NCBI GenBank assembly: GCA_017434025.1
Contig: JAFRGC010000029.1
Coordinates: 1 to 50,305 of the forward strand
DNA: 50,305 bases
Direction: 5' to 3'
From: Mogibacterium sp.
GTDB taxonomy: Bacteria > Bacillota > Clostridia > Peptostreptococcales > Anaerovoracaceae
Part shown: piece by piece, positions 48,889 to 50,305 of the stretch
Layout: the number at the start of each line of letters is the position of its first letter
How positions within the stretch are numbered: position 1 is the first letter of the stretch
The notes under the pieces: model-generated
What the model was told of the DNA's origin: nothing
What the model saw: the letters and a program-made list of their open reading frames with translations, nothing else
Database searches by the model: none
Position numbers and translations under genes: made by a program

Positions 48889-50082
48889 ATGGTTAATCAG
48901 AAGTATTATGGCTACGGCACTGCGCCGAGCATCATTCGTGAACTCTTCGCCTACGGACTGGAGCAGGCCAAGAAACTCGGTAAGGAAAAGGTCTACGACT
49001 ACTCCCTGGGCAATCCGAGCATACCTGCTCCGAAGAAAGTTAATGATACGATCAAGAAACTCGTAGAAGAAGAGAGCTCGATCCTTCTGCACGGTTATTC
49101 GATGGCACCTGGATTTGAAGGTACTCGCGAGGCGATCGCCGCTAATCTCAGAGAGAGATTCAATACTAACGCACAGGCTAGTGAACTGTTCATGACCTGT
49201 GGGTGCGCACCAGCTCTCGTATCAGTAGCCTGCGCACTTACCTGCAAACCTGAAGACAATTTCGTCTGCATCGCACCTTACTTCCCGGAATACAATGTAT
49301 TCTTCACTGCCGGCGGCGGCAAGGTCAAAGTAGTTGCGCCGGACGTCCCTGATTTCCAGATCAACCTGGATGCTCTTGAGAAGACTGTAGATGAGAACTC
49401 TGTAGCAGTCGTTATCAACTCGCCTAACAATCCGTCCGGTGTCGTTTATACCAAGGAGACTCTGGAGAAGATCGGCGATGTTCTTAAGAGGAAAGAAGCA
49501 GAGTACGGACATCCTATCTATATCATCGCTGACGAACCTTACAGAGAACTCGTTTACGGCGATGCCAAGGTAACGTTCATACCTGAAGTTTATGACAATA
49601 CCATCGTATGCTACTCCTGGTCCAAGAGCCTGTCTCTGCCGGGTGAGCGTATCGGTTATGTATATGTACCTGCAAAATGCGAAGACGGCAAGGCTGTTTA
49701 CGCAGCTGTTGCAGGAGCGGCCAGAGAGATCGGTTCGGTTTGCCCGCCGACGCTGATCCAGAGAGTCGTGCAGGAGTGCGTAGGATGCGCTCCTGACCTC
49801 ATAGCTTATGACGAGAACAGAAATGACCTGTATAACGGCCTGATTGAGATGGGATATGAGTGCGCTAAGCCTGACGGAGCATTCTATCTGTTCATGAAGG
49901 CTCCTAACGGTGATGACATGGCATTCTCAGAGGCTGCCAAGCTGGAAGAGAACATCCTTATCGTTCCGGGAACCGGCTTCGGATGCCCTGGCTATCTGAG
50001 ACTGGCTTACTGCGTATCCAACGAAATGATCAAGAATTCCCTGCCGGGATTCAAGAGACTGATCGAGAAATACGGCAAATAG
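48889..50082 (+). CDS. PLP-dependent aminotransferase (class I/II)
   Basis: A 397-residue fold-type I aminotransferase of the AspC/AAT family. The Schiff-base lysine is K246 in SWSKSLSLPGERIGY, and NSPNNPSGVVY near 182-192 and IADEPYREL near 212-220 bind the cofactor. The SLGNPSIPAP start region is common in clostridial proteins of this type. Substrate specificity cannot be read, with aspartate, alanine or aromatic amino acids possible. AAAGGAG lies upstream of the ATG. It is monocistronic and followed by the terminator next to which the intron begins. Confidence 0.88.
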   Translation: MVNQKYYGYGTAPSIIRELFAYGLEQAKKLGKEKVYDYSLGNPSIPAPKKVNDTIKKLVEEESSILLHGYSMAPGFEGTREAIAANLRERFNTNAQASELFMTCGCAPALVSVACALTCKPEDNFVCIAPYFPEYNVFFTAGGGKVKVVAPDVPDFQINLDALEKTVDENSVAVVINSPNNPSGVVYTKETLEKIGDVLKRKEAEYGHPIYIIADEPYRELVYGDAKVTFIPEVYDNTIVCYSWSKSLSLPGERIGYVYVPAKCEDGKAVYAAVAGAAREIGSVCPPTLIQRVVQECVGCAPDLIAYDENRNDLYNGLIEMGYECAKPDGAFYLFMKAPNGDDMAFSEAAKLEENILIVPGTGFGCPGYLRLAYCVSNEMIKNSLPGFKRLIEKYGK

Positions 50083-50104
50083 ACGGGACAGTCACACAGA
50101 AGAG

Positions 50105-50131
50105 AAAGCGCGGAAAATTCCGCGCTTTTTT
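50105..50131 (+). terminator. Terminator of the aminotransferase gene, intron target
   Basis: AAAGCGCGGAA (50105-50115) and TTCCGCGCTTT (50118-50128) with further T residues to 50131. The group II intron sequence begins directly after. Confidence 0.93.
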
Positions 50132-50305
50132 GTGTATGACGGGCATGCCGTCAGTCTGTGGTGAAAGTCCACAAGGGGCGTAGTTGCCGACGAACCCCAC
50201 AGCGACTTGCAAGGTTTGCATCGTGAGGTGCAGGCGAGAAGAAGCAATAGCGAAATCGTGGCCCTACGGACAGAAACTGGATATGAAGGCGCACACGGCG
50301 GGCAA
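50132..50305 (+). mobile_element. Group II intron, 5' part (class C-like), cut by the window end
   Basis: Begins GTGTA (GUGYG-type 5' end) right after the T run of a terminator. Hairpin GACGG-CCGTC (50138-50152) is followed by GGTGAAAGTCC (50160-50170), a ACGAACCCCACAGCGAC region, CATCGTGAGGTGCAGGCGA and GGACAGAAACTGGATATGAA, which line up by eye with domain I of the Oceanobacillus iheyensis class C intron (GUGUGCCCGGCAUGGGUGCA opening, GGGUGAGAGUCC and later AACACGAACUUCAUAUGAGG). Class C introns insert after intrinsic terminators, as here. Domains II-VI and any reverse transcriptase are outside the window. Confidence 0.85.

Noticed and set aside
1-50305. CRISPR arrays, tRNA or rRNA genes, insertion sequences, prophage
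   Set aside because: No regular repeat-spacer structure, cloverleaf, transposase or phage gene was found. The intron at the right end is the only mobile element seen.

Overview
The window looks like chromosomal DNA of an anaerobic, spore-lineage Firmicute (Clostridia) of moderate GC. No ribosomal RNA or signature gene is present to fix the genus. The placement rests on two glycyl-radical system genes, a PPi-type phosphofructokinase, long-form HPF, the CdaA/CdaR pair, two YitT proteins, RecD2, YhaM, a YerC/TrpR-like protein, strong AGGAGG ribosome binding sites and sigma-A promoters. Nearly all of the DNA is coding, in short operons separated by clear intrinsic terminators.

Left part (1-13.2 kb): a proC gene is followed by a catabolic island. 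A ROK repressor and a zinc dehydrogenase are transcribed leftwards. A long operon runs rightwards: SDR dehydrogenase, CUT2-type sugar ABC transporter (lipoprotein, double ATPase, permease), an unrecognised 198-aa protein, a second zinc dehydrogenase, a UxuB/mannitol-dehydrogenase-family enzyme and an FGGY kinase. The intergenic region carries a near-consensus promoter bracketed by repeated ATTTTACAAAATTA sites, probably ROK operators. The gene set fits uptake, stepwise oxidation/reduction and phosphorylation of a sugar alcohol or sugar acid whose identity cannot be read from the sequence.

Middle part (13.2-28.6 kb): a leftward group (MFS exporter, nitroreductase, Rrf2 regulator with cluster-type cysteines). 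Then a rightward operon with an 897-aa iron-sulfur flavoprotein, a HypA-like protein without any hydrogenase nearby, a HAD-SGNH fusion and a YitT protein. Next come yerC, nadE (leftward), and a housekeeping operon yhaM-recD2-yhhN-like-comF-arsC-like plus an exported protein.

Right part (28.6-50.3 kb): a stand-alone structured RNA with its own promoter precedes a glycyl-radical activase and a glycyl-radical enzyme that I identify as trans-4-hydroxy-L-proline dehydratase (HypD), under a consensus promoter embedded in a 14-bp perfect inverted repeat. Further right are an AGCS amino-acid/sodium symporter, hpf, an LCP protein, cdaA-cdaR, gltX with a nucleotidyltransferase (leftward), PPi-PFK, pta, a GNAT-like protein, a second YitT, xth, a GH25 lysozyme and an aminotransferase. 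A very large hairpin (41731-41859) sits between gltX and the PFK gene. The window ends inside a group II intron, apparently class C, that begins directly after the terminator of the aminotransferase gene.

The best candidates for something undescribed are the noncoding RNA at 28685-28859, the palindromic control region of the hydroxyproline dehydratase operon, the iron-sulfur flavoprotein/HypA/HAD-SGNH operon, the substrate-unknown dehydrogenase island and the giant hairpin.
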